Shown: in pieces, positions 37,819 to 47,252 of the stretch
How the letters are laid out: each line of letters starts with the position of its first letter
Position numbering within the stretch: the stretch's first letter is position 1
Assembly (NCBI GenBank): GCA_963713505.1
Contig: CAVQMC010000027.1
Location: 1 to 64,000, forward strand
DNA: 64,000 bases
Source: CAVQMC01 sp963713505
GTDB lineage: Bacteria > Bacteroidota > Ignavibacteria > Ignavibacteriales > Ignavibacteriaceae
Direction: 5' to 3'
Notes under the pieces: generated by a model
The model's database searches: none
Told to the model about the DNA's origin: nothing
Seen by the model: the letters and a program-made list of their open reading frames with translations, nothing else
Made by a program: the position numbers and the translations under genes

Positions 37819-38484
37819 ATGAAAAGATCTTTATCTGTAATTATTATCTTGTTTTGTATTTCTTTTCTTTCTAGTGAATCGTTTGCTCAATTTCATATGA
37901 AATTAGGACCTCAAATCGGGATGAACTTTAATATCGGTACTGGTTCTGATTTAGACCAAACTCCGACCGGAATAGGTGTGGTTATCGGCAGCCAGCTTGA
38001 CATGTCTTTTACACCAATTGTTGGTTTATTGGCTCAAGTTCAATTTTACGACGATAGAGGTGCGGGTTATACTAATACCAGCAATTATCAAATTAATGGT
38101 CAAATATTTCAAAATGCAACGTTGGATAATACTTGGAGTTTGTCATATTTCATGATTGAACCATTGGTAAAATTGTCTCTACCTACAAGCAATTTTTATT
38201 TTTTAGTTGGTCCGTCAATAGGGTTTAATTTGTCTGCCGAACTAAGACAAAAGTTAAAAGACAGCCAGGGAAATGTAATTTATAATGGTAAAGTTTCGTT
38301 AAAAGACTTGAATGTTAGATTTGCATTCAAAGCAGGTGCCGGATATGATTTTTCTCTTGGCGGAATTACAACATTGACTCCACAATTTTCATTTGGATAT
38401 GGTTTAACAAATGTGCAGTCGGATGTTTCATCAAAAATAATGACATTTCAATTAGCAGCAATTGTTAAGTTCGGTTTAATGTAA
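37819..38484 (+). CDS. Outer-membrane beta-barrel protein (PorT/OmpX-size)
   Basis: A 221-residue protein with an AGGAGG ribosome site and a signal peptide (1-24, ending S-F-A-Q). The mature part has alternating strands (M-K-L-G-P-Q-I-G-M-N-F-N-I-G, V-G-L-L-A-Q-V-Q-F-Y-D-D, F-Y-F-L-V-G-P-S-I-G-F-N-L) and ends Q-L-A-A-I-V-K-F-G-L-M. This matches the outer-membrane beta-barrel domain family of Bacteroidota, whose exact roles are mostly unknown. A lipoprotein gene follows after 23 bases, probably in the same operon. Confidence 0.82.
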   Translation: MKRSLSVIIILFCISFLSSESFAQFHMKLGPQIGMNFNIGTGSDLDQTPTGIGVVIGSQLDMSFTPIVGLLAQVQFYDDRGAGYTNTSNYQINGQIFQNATLDNTWSLSYFMIEPLVKLSLPTSNFYFLVGPSIGFNLSAELRQKLKDSQGNVIYNGKVSLKDLNVRFAFKAGAGYDFSLGGITTLTPQFSFGYGLTNVQSDVSSKIMTFQLAAIVKFGLM

Positions 38485-38507
38485 TAAAATAAGTAAAGAG
38501 GGTAAAA

Positions 38508-38915
38508 ATGAAAAACATTTTTTGCATATTGGGTCTTGGTATAATTTTATTCATGAGTGGGTGCAGTAAAAGCGATAGCGGGAGCAACAATCCGGTTGGT
38601 GTTGTTGGTGGAACTACCGGAGGAACCGTTACATTTGCCATTCAATCACAACAGGGACAAAATGGAGGCGTTGAGTTTGATGCGAAACCCAGCGCAGATG
38701 TTACTATTACATTAGTATATATTACAGAAACAACAACAAGTTTTGCAGATACTTTACAAGATGACGGAACAACTGTTTATCCAAAAGATCAATGGGTTGG
38801 TGTCACCGAATATACTGGAGTAACGTCGGGAATGCATTTTAAATTTAATTTTATAGGAAAAACCAGCCCGGATGCAAAAGAGTTTAATGTTTCCAGCGAA
38901 TATGATGTTCCATAA
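38508..38915 (+). CDS. Small lipoprotein of unknown function
   Basis: A 135-residue protein with a lipoprotein signal: hydrophobic stretch then F-M-S-G-C (Cys19), followed by a Ser/Gly/Asn-rich linker. The remaining 90 residues are beta-rich (G-T-V-T-F-A-I-Q-S-Q-Q-G-Q-N-G-G-V-E-F), perhaps one immunoglobulin-like domain. It is probably cotranscribed with the beta-barrel gene and closed by a terminator. Function unknown. Confidence 0.75.
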   Translation: MKNIFCILGLGIILFMSGCSKSDSGSNNPVGVVGGTTGGTVTFAIQSQQGQNGGVEFDAKPSADVTITLVYITETTTSFADTLQDDGTTVYPKDQWVGVTEYTGVTSGMHFKFNFIGKTSPDAKEFNVSSEYDVP

Positions 38916-38944
38916 AAATTAACTCTGTTATTTCTCTCCTTAAG

Positions 38945-38981
38945 GGCTTGTGTGCCGGTTCTTTTGTGCACAAGCCTTTTT
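38945..38981 (+). terminator. Intrinsic terminator of the barrel-lipoprotein operon
   Basis: GGCTTGTG (38945-38952) pairs with CACAAGCC (38969-38976), followed by TTTTT, 30 bases after the lipoprotein stop. Confidence 0.85.
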
Positions 38982-39033
38982 ATTTCAGAGACTTTCAAAA
39001 AAAAGAAATCTATTAGCTTTAAGTAATGAGCAT

Positions 39034-39486
39034 TTATCTTTCGAAAATAATATAATCTGTCTGCGCGGGATTTCCACCGACACTTCTTATTATATTAGCT
39101 ATTTGTCCGCGATGATAAATACCATGACTAATAATGTGGGTTATAATTTCACTTAATTTGTTTCTAAAATCCTGTCCTTTGGAGTTTTGATATAATATTT
39201 CATCAAATAAATTTTCATCTGTTCTATATTCAATAAAATTTAACCAGTCCATAGTGCTTTTTTCGGATATATCGAAACAAGTGTCCAAAGAATAACTTTG
39301 CCAAAAAGATTCAGGTCCTTTATTAGTTCTTTTAATTCGATCGAGCCACTTTACCTGGGCATTAAGAATGTGACACATTAATTCCAGCGGTTTTGTTACG
39401 GTTTCATCCAGCTTTTTTATTGAATCCATAGATCTTTTGTTTGCCCAATCGTTATATTCAAACATATTAAGAAAATAATCTTTCAT
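39034..39486 (-). CDS. DinB-family protein
   Basis: A 150-residue four-helix-bundle protein of the DinB/YfiT-like metalloenzyme superfamily. It opens with Y-F-L-N-M-F-E-Y-N-D-W-A-N. The three metal-binding histidines are likely those in M-C-H-I-L-N-A-Q (about residue 43) and H-I-I-S-H-G-I-Y-H-R-G-Q-I (about 125-133). Related enzymes include bacillithiol transferases, which fits the bacilliredoxin gene at 61935, but the specific reaction cannot be named. It is a single-gene unit downstream of gyrA on the same strand. Confidence 0.87.
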   Translation of the reverse strand: MKDYFLNMFEYNDWANKRSMDSIKKLDETVTKPLELMCHILNAQVKWLDRIKRTNKGPESFWQSYSLDTCFDISEKSTMDWLNFIEYRTDENLFDEILYQNSKGQDFRNKLSEIITHIISHGIYHRGQIANIIRSVGGNPAQTDYIIFER

Positions 39487-39808
39487 TTGTATCCCTTATT
39501 TTATAATAATTTTTGCGGTTAAAAATTATTTTTCATCTTATAAATAATGAAATTAAAAGATTTTCAGAATAAATCAATTAAGAAAATAATTTTTAATTTC
39601 TGTAAAAAGATTAATCGCTTTAAAATTTAAAATATTTATTAGATAATGAGAATATTTTGAATTTTTATTAAGGGGATGGTTTTTGCTATCACAACCCCTT
39701 AAATAATTTTTATATTCAATAAGTTAAAATTTTACTTATTTAATAACAAAACAAAATGCTGCCTGAATAAAATTTTCCAACAGACAGCATCAATAATTTT
39801 TTTTAATT
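39487..39808. other. Intergenic region between DinB and gyrA with two hairpins
   Basis: A 322-bp AT-rich region holding the gyrA terminator and a second inverted repeat, TTAAGGGG (39668-39675) with CCCCTTAA (39695-39702). The second hairpin lies upstream of the DinB gene, outside any coding frame. No gene is visible. Confidence 0.5.
39748..39790 (-). terminator. Intrinsic terminator of gyrA
   Basis: ATGCTGCCTG (39756-39765) pairs with CAGACAGCAT (39781-39790) with one mismatch. On the minus strand a T-run interrupted by G's follows (39748-39755). It lies 19 bases after the gyrA stop. Confidence 0.82.
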
Positions 39809-42266
39809 TTATTCGGTTGCAATGGGAATATTATCTTCATTGTCTTCTGATAAAACCTTTGCAATATCGGCAATCGAATCACCTTCTTTTAGTCTAATTA
39901 CTCTTACTCCCTGGGTGTTTCTTCCCATAACTCTTATATCTTTCATGTTCTGTCTAATAACCATTCCGTGAGAGGAGATAATTACAAGTTCATCGTTATC
40001 AACCACTTCCATCATAGCAATCATTTTACCGTTTCTGTCGTTAGCTTTTACTGTGTATACGCCTTTACCGCCTCTATGTGTAATTCTATAATCATTTATA
40101 TCCGATCTTTTACCATATCCTTTTTCGGTAACTACAAGTATTGTTCCTTGTCTTTTTATAACCAAAAGCCCAACGACTTTATCATCTTTGCTTAGCTTAA
40201 CTCCGCGTACACCTGTTGCGGTTCTTCCCATTTCACGGACATCTTTTTCATTAAATCTAATTGCAAAACCATTTCTTGTTCCTATAACAATATCGTTTTT
40301 ACCATCGGTCATTTTAACTTCTATTAATCTGTCTCCTTTAACAAGGTTAATTGCATTTATACCGCCTTTTCTAACATTACCGTAAGCAGAAAGGACGGTT
40401 TTTTTAACCGTGCCTTTTTCCGTTACCATAATTAAATAATTATCTTCCCTAAATTCTTTAACTGCTACAAAAGCAGTTATTTCTTCGTCTTTATCTTTCT
40501 GAATAAGATTCAAAATACTTCTTCCCCTTGTTGCTCTTCCTCCTTCGGGCAAAGCATGAACTTTGAGCCAATAGCATTTTCCTTTATCAGTAAAGAATAA
40601 GATATATTGATGCGTAGAAGCAATAAACATATGTTCGATAAAATCATCATCTTTAGTACCGGCCCCCGTTACGCCTTTACCGCCGCGCGCCTGTTTTCTA
40701 TAGCCGCTGACCGGAAACCTTTTTATAAATCCGCGATGTGAAATAGTAACAACTACATCCTCTTCGGCTATTATATCTTCAAGTGAAAATTCTTCGTAAT
40801 CTTGAATTATTTCCGTTCTTCTCTCATCGCCGTATCTTTCTTTTATTTGAAGAAGTTCGTCTTTTATAATTGAAAATCTTTTTTCTTCGCTTTCTAATAT
40901 ACCTCTTAACTTTTCAATTAATTTTATAGTCTCTTTATATTCATCTTCTATTTTCTTCCTTTCCAAACCAGTGAGGCGCTGAAGCCGCATATCCAGAATA
41001 GCTTTTGCCTGTATATCACTGAGTTTAAAATTCCTCATCAAGTTTTTCTTAGCAGTATCAACATCTCTTGATTTTTTAATTGTTTCAATTACTTCATCAA
41101 TATTATCAAGAGCAATGATATAACCTTCTAGAATATGAGCTCTTCTTTCTGCAGCATCAAGTTCGAATTTTGTTCTTCTTATTAGAACATCCATTCTATG
41201 ATCAATAAAATGCTGCATCACTTCTTTAAGTGTTAAAACTTTCGGAACACCATTTACGAGTGCAAGCATAATAACGCCGAAGGTTGTCTGCATCTGAGGT
41301 ATGTTTAAAAAGCTGATTTAACACAATTGCCGGCTGTGCATCTCTTTTAAGCTCTATAACCACGCGTAGTCCGTCTCTATCAGATTCATCTCGTATATTT
41401 GAAATATCATCAAGTTTTCCGGCTCTGACCAAATCCGCAATTTTTTCAATTAAATTCGCTTTATTTACCTGATAAGGCAGTTCGGTAATTATTATGTTTT
41501 CTCTATTGTTTTTGAGAGTTTCAATATTGGCTTTAGCTCTTACAATTATTCTTCCTCTTCCGGTTAAATACGCTTCCTTAACTCCCTGATAACCGTAAAT
41601 AATTCCGCCTGTTGGAAAATCCGGAGCGGTTACATACTTCATTAATTTTTCTACTGTTAAATCAGGTTTTTTAATTAGAGCAATTAAACCATCAATAACT
41701 TCAGTAAGATTATGAGGCGGAATATTCGTAGCCATTCCAACGGCAATACCGCTGGATCCATTAATTAATAAATTTGGAAGATATGAAGGTAAAACAGTAG
41801 GCTCTTGAAGAGAGTCGTCAAAGTTTGGAGCAAAATCAACCGTGTTCTTATCAAGATCTCTTAGCATTTCTTCCGATATCCTGGCTAGCCTTGCTTCGGT
41901 ATAACGCATCGCCGCAGGCGAATCGCCGTCAACCGATCCAAAGTTTCCTTGTCCGTCAACTAACGGATATCGAAGTGAAAAATCCTGCACCATTCTAACC
42001 ATTGTATCATAAACTGCAGAATCACCGTGCGGATGATATTTACCTAGAACTTCGCCGACAATTCTAGCAGATTTTTTATATGGTTTATTGTATGCAACCC
42101 CTAATTCGTGCATACCGAACAAAACTCTTCTGTGTACCGGTTTTAATCCGTCTCTTACATCCGGAAGTGCTCGGGATACAATTACCGACATTGAGTAATC
42201 TATATAAGAAGATTTCATTTCTTCTTCTAATGATACCGGTATTATTTTTTCAAATATTGTAGCCAT
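39809..42266 (-). CDS. gyrA: DNA gyrase subunit A (single-base frameshift in this sequence)
   Basis: The breakage-reunion subunit of gyrase, about 818 residues when the one extra base is removed. The first frame (42266 to about 41298) starts with the winged-helix part L-P-D-V-R-D-G-L-K-P-V-H-R-R-V-L and has the catalytic Tyr in A-A-M-R-Y-T-E-A-R-L. It runs off at H-T-S-D-A-D-N. The second frame picks up at M-Q-T-T-F-G-V-I-M-L and carries the coiled coil and the C-terminal DNA-wrapping propeller with the GyrA-box-like Q-A-R-G-G-K-G. The break is one extra A on the plus strand at 41297. Without it the text reads F-K-H-T-Q-M-Q-T-T-F, the universal sequence. It is last in the dnaN-recF-gyrB-gyrA cluster. 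An intact cellular gene is expected. Confidence 0.95.
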
Positions 42267-42311
42267 AAATCTTTCTGTTTTTAATTAAAATTAATTCTGT
42301 CTTTTTGAATA

Positions 42312-44282
42312 TTAAACATCAAGGTTTCTTACATATTTAGCATTCTTTTCTATAAACTCTCTTCTTGGTTCTACTGCGTCTCCCATTAATGTTTCAAATA
42401 TTTTATCTGCTGTTGCGGCGCTTTCCAGTGTTACCTGCAGTACCGTTCTTGTTTCAGGATTCATAGTTGTTTCCCAAAGCTGCTCGGGGTTCATTTCGCC
42501 CAATCCTTTATACCTGGAAATAGAAACACCTTTAACAGAACCCTCTTCGATTATTTCTTCCATAATTTCGTCACCGGATTCTTTTCCGTTTACTTTAAAT
42601 CTCTTTAATATTTCATCTCTTTCTTTATCATCAAATGCATATAATTCCTGTTTGCCCTTCTTTATTTTATAAAGAGGCGGCTGGGCAATATAAACCTTTC
42701 CGGAAGTAATTAAATCATGCATATGCCTGTATAAAAATGTTAACAGAAGAGTTCTTATATGGCTGCCGTCAACGTCGGCATCGGTCATTAAAATAATTTT
42801 ACCATATCGCGATTTAGCATGATCGAATTCTGGCCCAAGACCAGCTCCTATGGCAGATATAATTGCTTTGATCTCGTTGTTCTCAAGAATTTTGTTCATC
42901 TTTGCTTTTTCTACATTTAGTATTTTCCCTTTTAGGGGAAGTATGGCCTGGAACCTTCTGTCCCTGCCTTGCTTTGCAGAACCGCCTGCAGAATCACCTT
43001 CGACTATATAAATTTCGCAATGTTCGGGATCGGTAATAGAACAGTCTGCTAATTTTCCCGGAAGATTTAAATTATCCAATGCATTTTTTCTTCTGGATAA
43101 ATCTCTTGCTTTTCTTGCTGCTTCTCTTGCTTCGGCAGCTTTTAAACATTTCTCAATTACTTTTTTCCCAACAGATGGATTTTCTTCCAAATATTCTGAT
43201 AGCTTTTCACCTACCAATGTTTCGACAATAGATTTTGTTTCGCTGTTTCCAAGTTTGGTTTTTGTTTGTCCTTCAAACTGCGGTTCGGCAACTTTAACAG
43301 AAATAACAGCTGTGAGCCCCTCTCTAAAATCATCGCCGGTTAAGGTAATTTTACCTTCTTTAATCAATCCGTTCTTAGAAGCATAATTATTTAATGTTCT
43401 TGTCAAAGCGGTTTTAAAACCGACTAAATGTGTTCCGCCTTCGTGAGTATTAATATTATTCACATATGAAAAAATGTTCTCCGAGTAAGTATTATTATAC
43501 TGAAATGCAATTTCAACTGGCGTATTGTCTCTTTCTCCTTCAATGTAAATTGTTTTATGAAGCTGCTCGCGGCTTTCGTCCAAGTACTTAACAAATTCTA
43601 TGATTCCGCCTTTAAAATGATATGTTTCGTCATCGCCGTTGTTATTATCTTTTATTCTTATTGTGATATTTTTATTTAGATAGGCTAACTCGCGCATTCT
43701 TTCGGCAAGAGTATCAAATTTAAAATTAGTAACCTTAAATATTTCAGGATCAGGCTTAAAGGTTATTATGGTTCCGGTTTCGTTCTTTTTTGCTTTTCCT
43801 ATTTGCTTAACCGGTTCAACCGGGAAACCTCTTTTATATTCCTGATAAAATACCGCTCCGTTTAATTTAACTTCTGCTTTAAGCCATTCCGAAAGAGCAT
43901 TAACCACCGAAACACCGACACCGTGCAAACCGCCTGAAACTTTATATGTTGATTTATCAAATTTACCGCCGGCATGAAGGACGGTCATTACAACTTCTAA
44001 TGCAGATCTTTTTTCGTCAGGATGAATGTCGGTTGGAATTCCTCTTCCGTTATCTTCTACAGTAACGCTTCCGTCTTTATTCAAAAAAACATTTATATAA
44101 TCAGCATAGCCGGCCAAGGCTTCATCAATACTATTATCAACAACTTCGTTCACTAAATGATGAAGTCCCCTGGCGCTTACATCGCCAATATACATAGCCG
44201 GTCTTTTACGCACAGCTTCAAGGCCTTTTAATACATTTATATTTTTTGCACTATATTCACTTTTTTTAATTGCTTTTGCCAT
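42312..44282 (-). CDS. gyrB: DNA gyrase subunit B
   Basis: The 656-residue ATPase subunit that supplies energy for negative supercoiling with GyrA. The GHKL ATP site shows E-V-V-D-N-S-I-D-E-A, D-N-G-R-G-I-P and G-L-H-G-V-G-V-S-V-V-N-A. The TOPRIM domain shows E-G-D-S-A-G-G-S-A and D-A-D-V-D-G-S-H-I-R. The end is E-P-R-R-E-F-I-E-K-N-A. The length is typical for the form without the long insertion. It sits between DUF721 and gyrA, 45 bases upstream of gyrA, in the same operon. Confidence 0.97.
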   Translation of the reverse strand: MAKAIKKSEYSAKNINVLKGLEAVRKRPAMYIGDVSARGLHHLVNEVVDNSIDEALAGYADYINVFLNKDGSVTVEDNGRGIPTDIHPDEKRSALEVVMTVLHAGGKFDKSTYKVSGGLHGVGVSVVNALSEWLKAEVKLNGAVFYQEYKRGFPVEPVKQIGKAKKNETGTIITFKPDPEIFKVTNFKFDTLAERMRELAYLNKNITIRIKDNNNGDDETYHFKGGIIEFVKYLDESREQLHKTIYIEGERDNTPVEIAFQYNNTYSENIFSYVNNINTHEGGTHLVGFKTALTRTLNNYASKNGLIKEGKITLTGDDFREGLTAVISVKVAEPQFEGQTKTKLGNSETKSIVETLVGEKLSEYLEENPSVGKKVIEKCLKAAEAREAARKARDLSRRKNALDNLNLPGKLADCSITDPEHCEIYIVEGDSAGGSAKQGRDRRFQAILPLKGKILNVEKAKMNKILENNEIKAIISAIGAGLGPEFDHAKSRYGKIILMTDADVDGSHIRTLLLTFLYRHMHDLITSGKVYIAQPPLYKIKKGKQELYAFDDKERDEILKRFKVNGKESGDEIMEEIIEEGSVKGVSISRYKGLGEMNPEQLWETTMNPETRTVLQVTLESAATADKIFETLMGDAVEPRREFIEKNAKYVRNLDV

Positions 44283-44317
44283 TTCTTTTCCGATAATATT
44301 TGTTCTTTTACTAAAAA

Positions 44318-44614
44318 TTATTTTGAGCTGAATTTAACAGCTTTTATTCTTTCTTCCTTAAAGTATTCATTAATTTTTTTTATTATTGCCGCCTCTCTAA
44401 ATTTAAGTTCTCCTCTTACTATAGAGCTTTCCGTTTTCAGATATAAAGTGTTTTTAACAACCTTAACTGCTTTACAAACTTTTTTCAGATCCGGAAATAT
44501 TTTTTCAAAGTCATTAATAACATCATTTTCTTTAACGATTTTTCTAATGCTTTCCAATGCCGGATTTTTTTTAAAAATATCTTCCATACTTTCAAATCCG
44601 TCAGACATATTCAT
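44318..44614 (-). CDS. DUF721 protein (DciA-like)
   Basis: A 98-residue protein of the DUF721/DciA type, commonly encoded between recF and gyrB. In other bacteria DciA loads the replicative helicase. The core A-V-K-V-V-K-N-T-L-Y-L-K-T-E-S-S-I-V-R-G-E-L is the conserved beta part, and the K-I-N-E-Y-F-K-E-E end is the last helix. Its start lies inside the recF gene (14-base overlap), so translation is coupled. A replication role is inferred from synteny and family. Confidence 0.88.
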   Translation of the reverse strand: MNMSDGFESMEDIFKKNPALESIRKIVKENDVINDFEKIFPDLKKVCKAVKVVKNTLYLKTESSIVRGELKFREAAIIKKINEYFKEERIKAVKFSSK

Positions 44615-45713
44615 GCACGCCTTGTTTTAGTTTTATAACTTTATCTGTTTCTTCTCTTTTTAAAAATGAAAAATCGGCTAAATCCGTTAATGTAATAAAT
44701 GCTTGTCCTACACTTCTCAAATAACCGCTTATTTTAGTTGAGCGGTTTGCATCAAGTTCTCCGAAAACATCATCAAGTAAAAAAATAGGAGTGCGTCCTG
44801 TAATTTCCTTTAGATAAAAAAACTCTGCAAATCTTAAAGCAACCTGAAATGTTTTATTTTGTCCTTGCGAACCGTAAGTTCTAAGATTAAGTCCGTTTAT
44901 TTCAAATACAAAATCATCTCTATGCGGACCAACTAAATTAGTTGCTCTTCTAAATTCTTCTTCTTTTCTTTCTTTCAATAATATTCCAAATTTTTCTTTT
45001 ATTTTTCCTTCTTCACTATCATCTAAAAAATTATATTTTATTCCGGGTATTTCATCGTTATCCATTATTTGATTATAAGACTCGGTCACATAAGTTTTAA
45101 ATTCTTCAACAAATTTAATTCTGTGTTTAATTATCTCGGTTCCTGTTTCAATTAGTTTTGAAGTCCAGGCATCCAGTTCACTCACTATTCCGTTTCTTCT
45201 GCTTTCTTTTAATTGTGTTAACAAGGAAGAACGCTGCCGAAGGGTTCTGTTAAAATCTAAAAGTATCTGCAGATATGTTTCACTTGACTGAGAAATTACA
45301 GAATCAACAAATTTCCTGCGTTCACCGGGTGAACCTTGCGTAATTGCATGATCGGACGGAGTTAAAATAACAACAGGATATTTACCTATTATTTCAGATG
45401 ATCTTGAAATTTGTTTGTTATTTCTGAAATAAAATTTTTTATTCTCGATAGAAGAATAAAATAATCGTACTTTATCTTCAGTTAAATCTTTAAAGCTGCC
45501 AGTTATTTCAAATTCGCTTTCGTTAAACCTTGCCACTTCTTTATCGGATTTAGTATTATAACTTTTAGTAGTACAAAGAAAATATATGGATTCTAATATT
45601 GATGTTTTTCCTTGACCGTTTCCGCCCACTATATAATTTAATTCATCAGAAAAATTTAACAGTGTATCCTTATGTATCCTAAAACTTTTTAAATGAATTG
45701 AAGAAAGGATCAT
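44601..45713 (-). CDS. recF: DNA replication and repair protein RecF
   Basis: A 370-residue SMC-like ATPase that helps load RecA at single-strand gaps. It starts L-S-S-I-H-L-K-S-F-R-I-H, with Walker A V-G-G-N-G-Q-G-K-T-S-I-L-E, the signature region around Y-G-S-Q-G-Q-N-K-T, and Walker B I-F-L-L-D-D-V-F-G-E-L-D. It begins two bases after dnaN and overlaps DUF721, showing a tight operon. Confidence 0.96.
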   Translation of the reverse strand: MILSSIHLKSFRIHKDTLLNFSDELNYIVGGNGQGKTSILESIYFLCTTKSYNTKSDKEVARFNESEFEITGSFKDLTEDKVRLFYSSIENKKFYFRNNKQISRSSEIIGKYPVVILTPSDHAITQGSPGERRKFVDSVISQSSETYLQILLDFNRTLRQRSSLLTQLKESRRNGIVSELDAWTSKLIETGTEIIKHRIKFVEEFKTYVTESYNQIMDNDEIPGIKYNFLDDSEEGKIKEKFGILLKERKEEEFRRATNLVGPHRDDFVFEINGLNLRTYGSQGQNKTFQVALRFAEFFYLKEITGRTPIFLLDDVFGELDANRSTKISGYLRSVGQAFITLTDLADFSFLKREETDKVIKLKQGVHEYV

Positions 45714-45715
45714 CT

Positions 45716-46825
45716 TTAATTATTCAGCCGCACCGGCATTAATAACATCATCAAATCTTCTTGTTCCGTTTGTTTAGACGGTTCAATAATACAAGCTTTT
45801 GTAGGCGAATGAAGTTTAAAAATTATTTCTTCATCATTTAAATGTGAAAGAATATCGTTTACATAAGCAGTATTAAAACCTATATCCATCGAATCTCCAT
45901 TATACTCACATGAAATACTTTCTTTTGCGTTTGAACCATGATCAATATCTTCTGCGGATAATTCAAGATTATTTTCGCTTATAGAAAATTTAACCTGCTT
46001 TGAATTTGATGAGGAAAAAAGCATCATTCTTTTAATTGCAGAAAGCAATTCCGGAGTTTTAATTTTCATTAAATTTTCATTTTCCAAAGGAATAACACTA
46101 TTATATGCAGGATATTTTTCTCCAATTAATCTGGTTATAAATTCAATATCCCCGATGATAAAAGAAATATTGGTTTTACTTAAATAAATTTTTACATCGG
46201 TTTCTCCAAGCAGTTTTGAAAGAACCGAAATTGCTCTTTCCGGAACGATGTATTGTATTTCTTTATCGCTTTGAATTTTCTTGTTTATATATTTTACAAG
46301 TCTATGACCATCAGTAGTAACGAACCTAATTCCTTCGGCAGCAAATTCAAATAATGTTCCGGTCATAGCAGGACGCATATCTTCTTTGCTCATAGCAAAA
46401 GATGTTTGATCGATAGCTTTTTTTAGTTCACCGCCTATAAAAGTAATTTCTTTTTCCTGTGATACTATCGGAATTTCCGGAAAATCTTCCGGTGAAGAAT
46501 AGCTAATATTGTAAACTCCGTTATCGGTTTTTAATTTTAATTTAGCATTAGATTCTGTTTGGAAATGAATCTGGGTATCACCTAATGATTTAATTATATC
46601 AAGCAGTAAACGTGCGGGAACCACCATTGAGATATTTTCGTCAGCTGGAATATTTATCGAAGATCTTAAAGCAATTTCCAAATCTGTTGCACAAACCGTA
46701 AGCGATCCGTCCTTTATTTCAAACAGAAAATTTTCCAGTATCGGCATTGGAGTACGGGTTGGAACGGCGGGAATTATTTTAGCTAAAAGTTTTTCTAGAA
46801 CTTTACTGTTGACTTTAAATTCCAT
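45716..46825 (-). CDS. dnaN: DNA polymerase III beta subunit (sliding clamp)
   Basis: The 369-residue clamp that tethers the replicative polymerase to DNA. It has the three-domain layout: M-E-F-K-V-N-S-K-V-L-E-K-L-L start, P-I-L-E-N-F-L-F-E-I, then M-R-P-A-M-T-G-T-L-F-E-F and F-I-T-R-L-I-G-E-K-Y-P-A-Y-N. The C-terminus ends M-M-L-L-M-P-V-R-L-N-N, the usual M-P-V/M-R pattern. First gene of the replication cluster, directly next to the candidate origin; dnaA is not beside it. Confidence 0.97.
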   Translation of the reverse strand: MEFKVNSKVLEKLLAKIIPAVPTRTPMPILENFLFEIKDGSLTVCATDLEIALRSSINIPADENISMVVPARLLLDIIKSLGDTQIHFQTESNAKLKLKTDNGVYNISYSSPEDFPEIPIVSQEKEITFIGGELKKAIDQTSFAMSKEDMRPAMTGTLFEFAAEGIRFVTTDGHRLVKYINKKIQSDKEIQYIVPERAISVLSKLLGETDVKIYLSKTNISFIIGDIEFITRLIGEKYPAYNSVIPLENENLMKIKTPELLSAIKRMMLFSSSNSKQVKFSISENNLELSAEDIDHGSNAKESISCEYNGDSMDIGFNTAYVNDILSHLNDEEIIFKLHSPTKACIIEPSKQTEQEDLMMLLMPVRLNN

Positions 46826-47252
46826 CTAAAATATCTCCTTTTAAAACATATAAATTTACTAAAATTACTCAAAAATCTCAATGAAATTAGCACTCAATAT
46901 TTTGCTTTTTTGATATAAAAAACGACACGAAACGCACTATAAATATATGAATTAAAACCGATTTTGAAAAATGAAATTTAATTAGAAATAAGATGAGTCT
47001 ATAATTAAAAATAAGAATGTCTACACTCTTATTATTAATTATTTATTTTAAATAAATTAATAATAATTATAATAATCGTGTTAATATGTGGATAATCTTT
47101 TATGCTTTTATATATAAAGAGTTTACAACAAAAAAAAACTTAAAATGATGTTAATAAAAAATTATTATTTGTTTACTTACCAACATATGTTTATAACAAA
47201 AGAGTTTTCCACATGTTTTACAATTTATTTTAACAAAATATTAACACTCTTT
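46826..47252. other. Candidate replication origin upstream of dnaN
   Basis: A 427-bp, extremely AT-rich region between the clamp gene and a transglycosylase gene. TGTGGATAA at 47087-47095 is the exact complement of the DnaA box TTATCCACA. TTTTCCACA at 47205-47213 differs by one base in the opposite orientation. Between and around them are long A/T tracts (for example 47041-47080) that could serve as an unwinding element. The position beside dnaN-recF-gyrB-gyrA is a classic origin neighbourhood. Only two good boxes are visible, so the call is tentative; strand skew would be decisive. The dnaN promoter is also here. Confidence 0.5.

Noticed and set aside
39809..41293. Separate gyrA-like C-terminal protein gene
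   Set aside because: Its apparent start M-Q-T-T-F-G-V lies inside a conserved GyrA stretch and follows a one-base insertion, so it is part of gyrA.
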